A DNA stretch of 64,000 nucleotides from Diphasiastrum complanatum (Eukaryota; Streptophyta; Lycopodiopsida; Lycopodiales; Lycopodiaceae): assembly GCA_029204225.1 (NCBI GenBank), contig CM055100.1:27668649-27732648 (forward strand), given 5' to 3'. Under the pieces are notes generated by a model. It made no database searches, had not been told where the DNA came from, and worked only from the letters and a program-made list of their open reading frames with translations. Each line of letters begins with the position of its first letter. Within the stretch, counting starts at the first letter, position 1. Shown one piece after another: positions 30,727 through 40,385 of the stretch. A program made the position numbers and the translations under genes.

Positions 30727-32646
30727 TTATGGGGTCAAAGGATGGAAGAAGAGGATGGTGACGTGGCATAGTTGATTTGACAACTGTAAACCTATACTTA
30801 AGGCGGTATCTAACGAAATCTTCATGACGGCGGTGAAAGTTAACATGATAAGTATCTTAAGTGTAAAATCATATTTAATCTTTCGTTGCTCCTGAATTTT
30901 CTTTGTAAGTTCGAGTGAACGTGTTCGAGCTTCCGAAAGTTCTTCGATAATCAATAACCGTTCGTTGGTACAGTCTGCCTCTGTCCGTTCTGCTTGTATT
31001 CGGAAGGTAGGTATTTCAAATTCGATAGGCAGGATTGGATGCATTTCGTACGTAAGATAATAAGGGGTCTGTTGAGTAGTGATCTTTTTAGTGTTTCTAT
31101 ATGCCCAGAGAACAGAGGGTAACTTTTGATCCCAGTCTGAAGCATGTGCAACAGAAATTTTATTAAGGATCTTACATAATATGCCATTTGCTCTCTCTGT
31201 TAACCCATTAGCTTTCGGATTATAAGGTGTTGTCTTCCTATGTTTGATCTGGAAATAATTTGTCAGGTGTCGAATTGTTTCATTCAAAAAGTGTGTTCCT
31301 CGATCACTGACAAGTTCTAAAGGACAACCATATCGTGTAATAATAGATTTGAAAAGAAAAGTTGCGACAGACTTCGAGTCGTTTCGTTTCGTTCCTTCAG
31401 CTTCCACATTCTTTGTCGCATAATCCGTTGCTACCAAGATATATCGACACTTGGTGTGTCGGGTTACTGGTTTGATTGGCCCGACAAAGTCGATCCCCCA
31501 TTTTTCGAATGGTGCGAGCGGTAAAATTGGTGTCAATGGCCAATTCATTGCTTTAGTTGGTTTATCAGACCTTTGGCATGGATCACAAGATCGAATATAG
31601 ATAGAGACATCTTTAAACATAGTAGGCCACCAATACTTGGCATTTAATATCTTTTTAACAGTGTTTTTGAGGGCAAAGTGACCTCCGGCATCTTCCGAAT
31701 GTAAGGCTTGGATGACTCTCGAAATTTGTTCGGCTTCAAGACACCTTCTTAATTGATTATCAGCACCAAGTTTATACAGGATATTATTGATAATTGTATA
31801 TGGTGCAACTTTGTATTGAAACACTGTTTTCTTCTCCAAGTCATATCCATCAGGATATATCTGATCTTTGAGATAATCAATAATATCAGAATAAAAAGAA
31901 TTCGATGAAGATAACTTGAACAAATTTTCATCTGGGAAATCGTCATTCAATGGGTTTTCAATTTTTCCAGTGCTTATTCGTGAAAGGTAATCCACATTGG
32001 TATGGTATTTTCCTTGGCGAAGTTCAACTGTATAAGTGATTTCTTGTAATAACAAAACCCAGCGAGCTATTCGTCCTGATAAATCTGGTTTGTTTACTAG
32101 ATATTTCAGAGCATAGTGATCCACATGGAAAATAAAAACATACCCCAGCAAATAATGCCGAAATTTCTTAACTGTAAATATCATTCCAAGTGCTTCTCGT
32201 TCTGTCGCCGAATAATTCTTCTCCGAAGAACTGAGTTGTCGACTAGCATAATATATTGGATAGTCTTTCTTCCGTTCGTCCTTCTGGCTTAGACATACAC
32301 CAATAGCGAATGCTGACACATCCACATAACAATGAAATATAATTGACCAATTAGGTGGTCTTAAGATCGGTGCATTGATCAGTTTCTGTTTGAGATTTTC
32401 GAAAGCTTTTTGGTGTTCTTCTGTCCAAAGATACACCACTTCCTTCTTTAATAATTGAGTAAGTGCTGCAGATATTGAGGCATGATTCTGGATAAACCTT
32501 TGATAATAACCGACATGTCCCAAAAAGGCTCGAAGTTCGTGAAGATTTGTTGGTATAAGCAAATTCCGTATTACTTCGATTTTATCTTTGTCGACCTCGA
32601 TCCCTCGATTGGATATTCTGTGTCCTAGAAGAATGCCTTCTCTCAT
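30727..32646 (-). CDS. gypsy pol, 3' part: RNase H and integrase
   Basis: The 639 codons begin at MREGILLGHR, in a different frame from the upstream RT block. RNase H shows Asp109 (HCYVDVSAFAIGV), the TEREALG box near 149 and HVDHYAL near 176. Integrase has the HHCC zinc site at His316, His323, Cys354 and Cys357, and the catalytic triad Asp386 (WGIDFVGP), Asp448 (LVSDRGTHF) and Glu484 (GLTERANG). No chromodomain follows. The shift from the upstream frame arises between about 32690 and 32720, near the end of the RT palm, and looks like a one-base loss. All catalytic residues are kept, so inactivation is recent. Confidence 0.92.
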   Translation of the reverse strand: MREGILLGHRISNRGIEVDKDKIEVIRNLLIPTNLHELRAFLGHVGYYQRFIQNHASISAALTQLLKKEVVYLWTEEHQKAFENLKQKLINAPILRPPNWSIIFHCYVDVSAFAIGVCLSQKDERKKDYPIYYASRQLSSSEKNYSATEREALGMIFTVKKFRHYLLGYVFIFHVDHYALKYLVNKPDLSGRIARWVLLLQEITYTVELRQGKYHTNVDYLSRISTGKIENPLNDDFPDENLFKLSSSNSFYSDIIDYLKDQIYPDGYDLEKKTVFQYKVAPYTIINNILYKLGADNQLRRCLEAEQISRVIQALHSEDAGGHFALKNTVKKILNAKYWWPTMFKDVSIYIRSCDPCQRSDKPTKAMNWPLTPILPLAPFEKWGIDFVGPIKPVTRHTKCRYILVATDYATKNVEAEGTKRNDSKSVATFLFKSIITRYGCPLELVSDRGTHFLNETIRHLTNYFQIKHRKTTPYNPKANGLTERANGILCKILNKISVAHASDWDQKLPSVLWAYRNTKKITTQQTPYYLTYEMHPILPIEFEIPTFRIQAERTEADCTNERLLIIEELSEARTRSLELTKKIQEQRKIKYDFTLKILIMLTFTAVMKISLDTALSIGLQLSNQLCHVTILFFHPLTP

Positions 32647-34040
32647 TCCGAAGAAACATTTTTCGGGATGGAGTGACAGACAAGTGTCTCGACACTTGTG
32701 TAAGGTAGCTTCAGTTTCTGGATATGAGATTTGCTATCGCTGTATACACAGAAGTCGTCAATAAATATTTCGAGAAAAAATCGTAAAAACGCGGCAAAAA
32801 TCAGCATCATAATTCGTTGAAAAGTCGCCGGCGCATTACAGAGACCAAAGGGCATTCTATTGTAGGCATAAGTGCCCCAATCGGTGGTGAATGTGGTTTT
32901 CGCTTTATCCTCCTTCTGCATTCTAACTTGATTATAGCCTGAAAAACCATCACAGAAACTATATCGTTCTTGTCCAGCTACCTGATCCAGAATAGAATCA
33001 GTGAATGGTAACGGATGATGATCTTTCTGTGTAGCTGCATTGAGCTTTCGAAAGTCCTGGCATATACGAATCTTGCCAGTCTTCTTCTTTGGTACTACCA
33101 CAATAGGTGACACCCATTCGCTACTTAAGACAGGATAAATAATTCCTGCTTTTAGATATTTGTTGAGTTCGTCTTTTACCATTAAAGAGTACTTTGGATT
33201 AAGTCGATACTGTCTCTGACGAACAGGAATAGCGTTCTCCTTTACATCAATTCGATGTTCACCATATTCGGCAGGAATTCCTTTTAAGTCATCAAGCGAC
33301 CATGCAAAGACATCCTGATACTCTTTAAGCAATTCAGTGTATTTAGATAACTCAGTTTCTCCCAAGGACTTTGCAACATGGACACATCTGCCTGGTGCAA
33401 GTTCAATTTGCTCTGTTGAATCAGATAAAATCATACCTTCTGTCATACTAGACTTTGAATATCCATGAATTTCGCGCATTGTTGTCTCCATAGATATGTT
33501 CGTGTCGACAGACTGATTCTTATTTTCAATTTCTTCGTCTGATTCGTGCGAGTCGTCCGATTCGTACGAATCTGTTGATTCGTCTTCAGTAATAACTAGT
33601 TCATCTAGTTCTGTGTTGCAAACATCGATGAATTCTTCTGCATTATCTGATTCGTTATCATTCTCATAGCATTCGAAAAATTTAACTTCGACATCTGAAA
33701 CATTAGAGAAGATATTTAGTGCATAAGAAAAATTTTCCGAAGTATAGCTAGTGTCGGTCATATGAGTTTCGCCTTCGTATCTATCTTTATTCCAGGTAAT
33801 GATCTCCTCTGCTGGTTTTCCACGATTATTGGTCTCGCCAGTTTGAAATCTTAATTCCCTAGACTTCCAATGAACACTAGCATTTGACTGATACAGCCAC
33901 GGCCTTCCGATTAGCACAGAGTAAGAAGGCAAACCCATTGGTTTGATAACAATAAAATTCATGGTAAAAGGCTTGGCTTGTATATACACAGTAACGTTCT
34001 CCAGCTCTCCGACAGGCTTTCGTCGTGTTGAGTCTGCCAA
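32643..34040 (-). CDS. gypsy pol, 5' part: protease end and reverse transcriptase
   Basis: This block continues the gag-protease frame after a single TGA. Residues 43-49 (LIGRPWL) are the conserved end of the retropepsin. An acidic linker (about 125-185, Asp/Glu/Ser-rich) follows. RT runs from about 260: SEWVSPIVVVPKKKTGKIRI, CDGFSGYNQVRM, TFTTDWGTYAYNRMPFGL, NAPATFQR, and the catalytic FIDD at 426-429, a variant normal in Athila/Tat-type RT. The annotated first codon is TTG, not a true start; expression would need to come through gag. The block ends by frameshift at 32643. Confidence 0.9.
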   Translation of the reverse strand: MADSTRRKPVGELENVTVYIQAKPFTMNFIVIKPMGLPSYSVLIGRPWLYQSNASVHWKSRELRFQTGETNNRGKPAEEIITWNKDRYEGETHMTDTSYTSENFSYALNIFSNVSDVEVKFFECYENDNESDNAEEFIDVCNTELDELVITEDESTDSYESDDSHESDEEIENKNQSVDTNISMETTMREIHGYSKSSMTEGMILSDSTEQIELAPGRCVHVAKSLGETELSKYTELLKEYQDVFAWSLDDLKGIPAEYGEHRIDVKENAIPVRQRQYRLNPKYSLMVKDELNKYLKAGIIYPVLSSEWVSPIVVVPKKKTGKIRICQDFRKLNAATQKDHHPLPFTDSILDQVAGQERYSFCDGFSGYNQVRMQKEDKAKTTFTTDWGTYAYNRMPFGLCNAPATFQRIMMLIFAAFLRFFLEIFIDDFCVYSDSKSHIQKLKLPYTSVETLVCHSIPKNVSSE

Positions 34041-34061
34041 CTTGATATTTCGGTTGGTTGG

Positions 34062-36332
34062 TCAAATATCTGTCAAACCCAGAGCGTGAGCAGTTTCTTC
34101 AGTAATAATATTGACGCTCGAACCTGAATCAATCGGCACATGTTCGATTAAGCATCCCTCAATAGTAATGTCGATTTCCGGTGCGCCAAGATCTCCCAAA
34201 TCAATAGATAATACTCCTAATTCTGGCAAGGGATTTCTTTTCTTCTTCTTTGGAGTAGAAAGTCCTTTTAACTGCCTGCGATAGTAAGTATTGTCTGCCA
34301 ACAATTGTTCGAATGTGATATTTGGACGAAGAGAACCAATATCAGTTACGATATCGTAATCTTTCGTCTTCGATATCGGCTTGTCAATCATGGCTTCCGA
34401 CAGTTTGGTTTTATGAATTGATTCGTTCCCTTCTTCGAATGTGACTTTCCTTTCTGTAGCTGCTCTTTGTAGTTCTTCTTCAATTATTTCTTTCGCTTCT
34501 GCAAATATATCTTTTGAAAACAAATTTTTAGCATTTCGATCATAGTCGGGATCATCTTTAATATCTTCTTTTGTTAGGGATTTATTCGTTCCCTTCTTCT
34601 TAGATGATTTTCTGCGTTTCTTCGAGGAACCTTTCGAGTTGGTTTTCGAGTCATCTTTCAAAGAACTCCTCGTATTTACTTTGAATATTGTTTCCATATC
34701 ACTTGGCCAAGATTGGTCAGTTGTCCTCGTTGATTGGTTTTCCACAAGATCAATTTTTTGTATAACCGCATCTGCCGAAACTTTTCCTTTCGAGTCTACC
34801 ATTGCAGCAGGTGTCGCTACATACTGGTATTTAGGTCTTGGCCTCTGTGGTTGGGGACAATCAGGATATTTTTGGCCTGGTTCTTTACAATTCGAACAGA
34901 GAGGTACATACCCAATTGGCTTCCGTGGTTGCGGACAGTCTGGTGAAAAATGTCCTGGTTCTCCACAATTGTAACAATTGCCCGAAACTGGTCTTGGAAA
35001 ATTCGAAGTCTTTGTTGTTGATGTTACAAATTCGGGTGGATTATATCTTTTCGGTCCGAATTTGGGGGTGGATTGCTGGAACGGTGTAGTCGTGCCTTGA
35101 ACAAAATTTGTTGTTGTATCATTATTCTGAAAAATAAACAGCACCTCATGTGTTGGATCTTCAACGTAAGATATATTCACTGTTCTGCAATCTTCCTTCG
35201 AATGTCCTGATGCACCGCACCTCGTACACCATAGTCCTGAATTGGAAGAAGATGATTTCGGTCTCTTGTCAGCAACCTCTGAAATCTGAACTTTTAGATC
35301 GTTGAATTTTTTGTTAATATCTGCAAGATCTCTCCTCCAAATCTTTTCAACCTTTGATGTTGTTGGCTTCATCTCCGAATTTTTATCGTCCTTTCGTTTG
35401 GGTTTTCGTTTACTACTTCGTTCTCTCTCATCAGTCTCAGAGTCGGATGAGTCGTGTAATTCGGATTCTGAACTGGAGGAACTGGAACTGGATTCAGACT
35501 TCAAATCCTCTTCACTGCCACTGGAAACATGCTTAGACTTTCGACTTCGTCTAGTTGATTTTCTCTTCTGAGCAAGCTTAGAAGTCTCATAGTTTTCAGC
35601 ACTTGCAATGACTGCTGCTAAGGTAGTCGTATTACCTTGTCTGCAGTATCGATTTATACTCGGTGGTAAACCTGACAGAAACCATTCAATCTGCATCGCA
35701 ACGGGGTATACTCCAGTTAGTTTTCCAATAAGATTCTTGACCTTACGAGTATACCTTCTCAGAGATTCTCGACTCTTCTTCTCTATGTTGTTGAGTCTGC
35801 CAAGTACTCTGGATGAATAACCAATTTCTCTGAATTGGTGTAGAAACGCATCTTTCAGCAGCAACCAGGTAGCCACTCGTCCTGGTTCGACTTGGCTGTA
35901 CCATATGCGTGCTTGTTTTCTGAGAAGACCAGGAAAAATCCTCAGTTTGTCCGCCTCCGAACCTTCATTATTCGCGTTCGCAATTGATTCGAACTGCGAA
36001 ACATAACTGTCCGCATCATCTGAGGTTGTTCCTTTGAAATAATCATATCTGATCTTCGAAATTGAAGAAAGTCGGGGTGCAGGGCCTTCCATATTCGGTT
36101 TTAGTTTGGCAACTGGTTTTAACAAATCCGAATAAGTTTCAGCTCTATCAGAACTTCCAGATAAATTTCTGAAAAAAATCTTCTCGAATCTTTCGATATC
36201 TTTCGAGTCGGGAAGCTCTGTCTGACATATACTTATTAATGACGATGATTTTGTCAGTTTTATATCAACATGTTTGTTTTTGGCTATCCCCGGCAACGGC
36301 GCCAAAATTTGGTTTATGTCGTGGTATACCAA
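34062..36332 (-). CDS. gypsy gag and start of protease
   Basis: The open frame has 756 codons. The first 20 or so overlap the LTR end and the primer-binding site, so the true start is probably internal; Met81 is a candidate. The Retrotrans_gag core lies at about 125-215 (IFPGLLRKQARIWYSQ). A Ser-rich/basic stretch (260-320) precedes zinc knuckles at 369-382 (CTRCGASGHSKEDC) and 453-466 (CYNCGEPGHFSPDC). A third at 479-492 has Gln in place of His, so it may not bind zinc. A lysine-rich run (570-585) could be a nuclear signal. Protease starts near 705 with catalytic IDSGSS (Asp735). A TGA at 34062-34064 stops the frame inside protease. Confidence 0.92.
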   Translation of the reverse strand: MVYHDINQILAPLPGIAKNKHVDIKLTKSSSLISICQTELPDSKDIERFEKIFFRNLSGSSDRAETYSDLLKPVAKLKPNMEGPAPRLSSISKIRYDYFKGTTSDDADSYVSQFESIANANNEGSEADKLRIFPGLLRKQARIWYSQVEPGRVATWLLLKDAFLHQFREIGYSSRVLGRLNNIEKKSRESLRRYTRKVKNLIGKLTGVYPVAMQIEWFLSGLPPSINRYCRQGNTTTLAAVIASAENYETSKLAQKRKSTRRSRKSKHVSSGSEEDLKSESSSSSSSSESELHDSSDSETDERERSSKRKPKRKDDKNSEMKPTTSKVEKIWRRDLADINKKFNDLKVQISEVADKRPKSSSSNSGLWCTRCGASGHSKEDCRTVNISYVEDPTHEVLFIFQNNDTTTNFVQGTTTPFQQSTPKFGPKRYNPPEFVTSTTKTSNFPRPVSGNCYNCGEPGHFSPDCPQPRKPIGYVPLCSNCKEPGQKYPDCPQPQRPRPKYQYVATPAAMVDSKGKVSADAVIQKIDLVENQSTRTTDQSWPSDMETIFKVNTRSSLKDDSKTNSKGSSKKRRKSSKKKGTNKSLTKEDIKDDPDYDRNAKNLFSKDIFAEAKEIIEEELQRAATERKVTFEEGNESIHKTKLSEAMIDKPISKTKDYDIVTDIGSLRPNITFEQLLADNTYYRRQLKGLSTPKKKKRNPLPELGVLSIDLGDLGAPEIDITIEGCLIEHVPIDSGSSVNIITEETAHALGLTDI
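36288..36304 (-). other. gypsy element primer-binding site (tRNA-Asp type)
   Basis: On the minus strand TGGCGCCGTTGCCGGGG lies 12 bases inside the 5' LTR. It is complementary to the 3' end of plant cytosolic tRNA-Asp and is the primer site typical of Athila-like elements. Confidence 0.92.
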
Positions 36333-37534
36333 TTGTATTTGGTATAGTTTTGTAGTATTTAATGTCGAATCCCCAAGAGGATAGCTTCTTTATGGTATAA
36401 TGTTGATATTGTTCTGACTTATTCGTATGATATAAAATGGAGAATTAGTCTGGTTGTCAAACAGACATTTGGGTTAAGTAACCAGTATTACTTAATGGAT
36501 AAATGAATGTTTAAAATTGGAATATCAGTCTTCTCTTTCGAATCGAAGAATTGGCGTTCTACAAGAGAATTGTTATCAGAGTAGTACGAATGTACTCCAC
36601 TCTATCTGATTAAGGTGTCGGCAAGAATTCGGATTGATTTCGATGTATTCGTTCATCAGTGATCAAAGTTAATCTTATTCTTGGATTAACAAAAGTTAAA
36701 CAGTAGTCCTCAACAACTAGTGTTCTCCTCAGAGTTAAATCTCTTGTATAATCTTCGAATATGTTAGAAACATATGTTCGGAGATATTCAGAATACAGAT
36801 ATCTTATCTCAATTCTTCAGACAGGGACTATCAATTCAGTTGTATACATACTTTTCTATCGATGACTGAGATAGACTTCTGATGATAAACGTTATTCGGG
36901 TATCGAACAAGTATTCGAGTGTCGAACAAATATTCGAATGAACGAATAAGTTAGTTTTAAGACAGTTCGTTAGAACACTTTTACGGATACACAGCATAGA
37001 CTGTAATGTGCTTATGCAACTGTCTGACCAGAGATAGATTTATATAAGAAAGATTGTTAGAGTACTTCAGAAGATCTCTCACAAGTACATAAACTTTTAT
37101 CTCTCAGCGAATACATAAACTATATCTCCTGGTGAGTAAGACTGAATCGTGTCTTCTCTTTATCATCTTCAGAGCGAACAATCACGTCTTTATAAATTAG
37201 AGGCGTGTCGCTTTACTGAATAAGGTTAACCAATATATATCTGACACGTATGTAGATTATACCGCAAAGATGTATCTAACCCTGAGTTTAGATTACTATA
37301 GTTAGAATTGTCGATTCGGATCGAGTCGTTTCATGTAAGTGTCTTTATTTAAGGGTTGTTGTAGATGTCATTTCATTGCTGAGGACTTGTCCTTTATATG
37401 TGATATTTAGTATGTCGCGAAAAATATAGGCAGGTCCCTTCATTATAAATGTATCCAGCTCTTGTCTTCTTATGTGAATATATATAGCTTCATTCGGATG
37501 TATATTCGTTGTTTAATAAATACACATCTTCACA
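36317..37534 (-). repeat. gypsy element 5' LTR
   Basis: This 1218-bp LTR is the same length as the 3' copy and is followed on the plus strand by the TSD AAGAT (37535-37539). Confidence 0.95.
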
Positions 37535-37539
37535 AAGAT

Positions 37540-37795
37540 CTACCCATTTGGAGGATTTATAGCTTTGTGTATCTTTTGGAATCTGAATTAGTATTCATGA
37601 GTAGAGACAAGCAATTTAAATATTGTTGCATCTCTGAGTGCTTATTCAGAGGGAAAGATCGAGCTAAGAATATTGATTCATGGGAAAGATTTGAAAGCTT
37701 AAGGAATAGTTTCTTGTTTTCTTTTTCCATTCTGAGGACAGAACCTGTTTAAGAGAGGAAGAATTTTACGACCATATTTGGTTAAGGACCTGGAA
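37540..37795. other. flank of the gypsy insertion, no gene
   Basis: This continues the AT-rich sequence of 25861-26516 and leads into an LTR-like unit. Only short open frames were seen. Confidence 0.4.
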
Positions 37796-38266
37796 TAGTC
37801 CTAATATGGTAGAACGGCCCTCCAGTGTTTGAGATTATTGGTCACACCTAGATTTAATTCCAAGTCAAGGGCAGTTGGTGACTAATGACCTTGAGAGGAC
37901 CTAGACAATCTAATTGAGACATATGGAGTAGTGCATGTGTGTGTGACTGATATAGGCATGAGGTATGCATGTAGAGCTGTAACCTATTTATAGTTGACTT
38001 GCATGGGGATTGCATGTGCTCATGCACTGGATCCTACTCTCTATATACTGAGGTAGAGATTATCCCGTCGACGACTTGGTCTAGGTTACCTGTTGAGCTC
38101 TTCTCCTCTTGCTGTCACATTGGCATAGCTTGGGGGCTAGATCCAAGAGGATTCTCCAGGAGGGGTCTAGGTTTGGTTGGGTGGTTTTGCTCCACAGTCT
38201 CTCTTGTGTTTTTCCTATCCTCATCTTAGGGGATTGTCCCTAGGGTCTTTACAGTAACCTTCACAA
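37796..38266 (+). repeat. gypsy-type LTR copy, family shared with 60645-61082
   Basis: It starts TATGGTAGAACGGCCCTCCAGTG and ends near GGGTCTTTACAGTAACC. It matches 60645-61082 over its whole length in the same orientation, including TTGAGACATATGGAGTA, TATTTATAGTTGAC (TATA-like) and TGGCTTGGGGGCTAGATCC-type blocks. The TTGGTTGGGTGGTTTTGCTCCACA-like block near the end is shared with 25363-25586, 53640-54020 and 54512-54860. No primer site follows directly. Confidence 0.75.
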
Positions 38267-38552
38267 GGGACTCTTGTGAATTGTTCGATGAAAATTTTGA
38301 TAACCTAGTTCTTAAAGGCAACAGAGAAGGAAATTTTTATCACTCGAACATTTGTTGGCCGAATTCCCAAGATACTCGGACAGAGCTACCCAAGGGCACC
38401 TCTCACCTTAGACCGAGGAGGTCTCTGAGAAGATGAGACGAACGAAGACTGAGAACCGAGTATGAGAGCCGAGGAATACTAGTTAGTAATGACAAGCCAG
38501 AACTGTGTAAGCCTCATGGTGAATCCCGAAAGATGGAATGACCATGAAGGAA
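38267..38552. other. sequence downstream of the LTR, no clear gene
   Basis: Moderately GC-richer DNA with gag-leader-like open stretches interrupted by stops. It is cut by the Copia-B solo LTR at 38558. Confidence 0.4.
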
Positions 38553-38557
38553 CTAGT

Positions 38558-39293
38558 TGTTGAATTTCACACGTGTGGACTGTCCACTACATGTACTTTG
38601 ATCTCCTAAGGTGTGTAGATGCACCAAAATCAAGACTAGATTGAGATTCAAGATCAATCTTGAATCCTATGGCAAAAACACACTACTACATGCATTCAAT
38701 CACTTCCAACTCTCACTCACACGTGTGGGAAGTATTCAAAAAATAATCTAAGTAAAAACAAGCTGCTCTCCTTGGGTAGAGAGAGAAAATGCATCAAGAG
38801 CTCTCGGGTAGAGAGAGAAAGCTAGAAATCCAATAACTCACAAAATCCATGAAATCACCAAATCAATTGACTTCAAAATGAGGAGTACAATGATACTAGT
38901 AGGTCCACGAGCTACCACTATGCTTAACTATGATTGGACCACATTTTGTCACCTCTTGATCCTATTGGATCATTGATCTATGCACCTCTTAATTCTATTG
39001 GACTATATTCAAGCACACCTCAATTTCCTATTGGACCTCACAAGGTTCCACCTCTATATCCTATTGGACCTCTTGGAATTCATCAAACAAAAACTTTACA
39101 CTTGTCTACACTCTAATTAGCAAGTGTTTAGCCTCTTACTCTATTTTGGCTCAATAGTGGCATTACAAGTGGAAATACATAATTTGCCATCTATGCCAAA
39201 TTTATTCTTATCAACATCCTATACCTAGATGCTTGATGTAAAAAACATAAGACCCCTATATCTAACATAGATAATCTTTTTCAATTCTTCACA
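38558..39293 (-). repeat. solo LTR of the Copia-B family
   Basis: On the minus strand it runs from TGTGAAGAATTG to TTCAACA, 736 bp. It matches the Copia-B LTR along nearly its whole length but lacks about 75 bp near the start and differs at many sites. A perfect 5-bp duplication, CTAGT, flanks it at 38553-38557 and 39294-39298. No internal sequence is left, so it arose by recombination between the two LTRs of a full element. Confidence 0.93.
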
Positions 39294-39298
39294 CTAGT

Positions 39299-40385
39299 AT
39301 TTCTAGGCAAATGTAATAAATGCAAGTAGACCCCTCTTAAAGAAAGTAGAGTGAGCCACCTTTTGATGGTGACCTCTAATGGAGAGCATAATTCCACTTG
39401 TAATTTGTAAATTATGAGAATTCCACTAGAATGTCACCTAAGGAGCTCTCTTGCTTATTTAAGAGACTCCCTCTTTGTGAAGAGGAGCTTGTTGCATTGT
39501 ATCTACTCCATGCTTAATAAGAAGATTTTCCATGAGTTTCATGCTACACTAAGCTCCTTGATCATGATGGTTTTCTTGAGTGATGCCCCTATGATCATGC
39601 CCTTCCATTCATATTGTGTGTGGTTGTGGACTTAGAGTGGATTAGTTTTCTTGCTTTTTAGTTGTGGATTAGATTTCATTTCTTGTTTGTAAATTAATGT
39701 AGGAATCAGCATTCAAGTAAACTAAATAGGCTAGAAATGTGGCATAAATCTTGTATTTCCTCCAACATTCTAGTTCTTGATGTTCTTGGAATGTCCAAAA
39801 ATCAAAAGACTGGTTGATTTCTTGATTCTTGGATTTCAAAAATGCTGTAGATTAGTTTTTGTTTCTTGTTTTTCTATTTATGCAAGTATAGTAGTGTTTA
39901 GGATCTGATTTCAGTTCATTTTTAGAGTAGGTAGTTGTAGAAACTATTGAATGTTCATTTGGGCTGCATGTTGATCTGTAAATGAATGTTCATGGCTTGC
40001 ATCTGAGTTTTAATCTGAGTGCTTTCAAGATAGAACGACCCTGAGTGTCCTCTGACAGGCAGGACACTAATACTACAAAGATAATTCATCCCTTCTGCTT
40101 GATTTTGGGCTTTAACAAGAAATAAAAACTGTAAGCAAGAGCCGACTGTCCCTGCTGACAGATAGAAGTAGAAGTAAGCAAAGTATTCTAGTAAACAGAT
40201 CCTCCCAAATAGAGGATCTGTCAACAACATTCAAACTTGAATCGAACAAGCAAATCAAACTTAAGAATTGACAGATATTTTGTGGCACAAGAGGCTATGT
40301 CACATGAACATGGAAGCCTTGTACCAAGCCAACAAGAGTCAGAGAATCGAAGGAGTCAAAATCAAGAGTCGAGATATTCGAACTA
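39299..40385. other. decayed DNA, LTR-like in part
   Basis: No gene is recognised. CTTGCTTATTTAAGAGACTCCC near 39450 looks like the TATA region of an LTR, and a pyrimidine-rich stretch follows. The part from 40230 may include remnants just before the copia fragment. Confidence 0.4.

Larger units (their letters stand above)
26522..37534 (-). mobile_element. young Ty3/gypsy element, Athila/Tat-like, with extra ORF
   Basis: This is a complete 11013-bp element. Two 1218-bp LTRs differ at only four positions by eye. They are flanked by the 5-bp duplication AAGAT at 26517-26521 and 37535-37539. On the minus strand the order is LTR, tRNA-Asp-type primer site, gag with zinc knuckles, protease, RT, RNase H, integrase, a long additional ORF, polypurine tract, LTR. 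The primer type, the FIDD form of the RT box, the absence of a chromodomain and the ORF after integrase together fit the Athila/Tat side of plant gypsy elements. One frameshift in pol and three in-frame TGA codons probably disable it. Confidence 0.95.
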
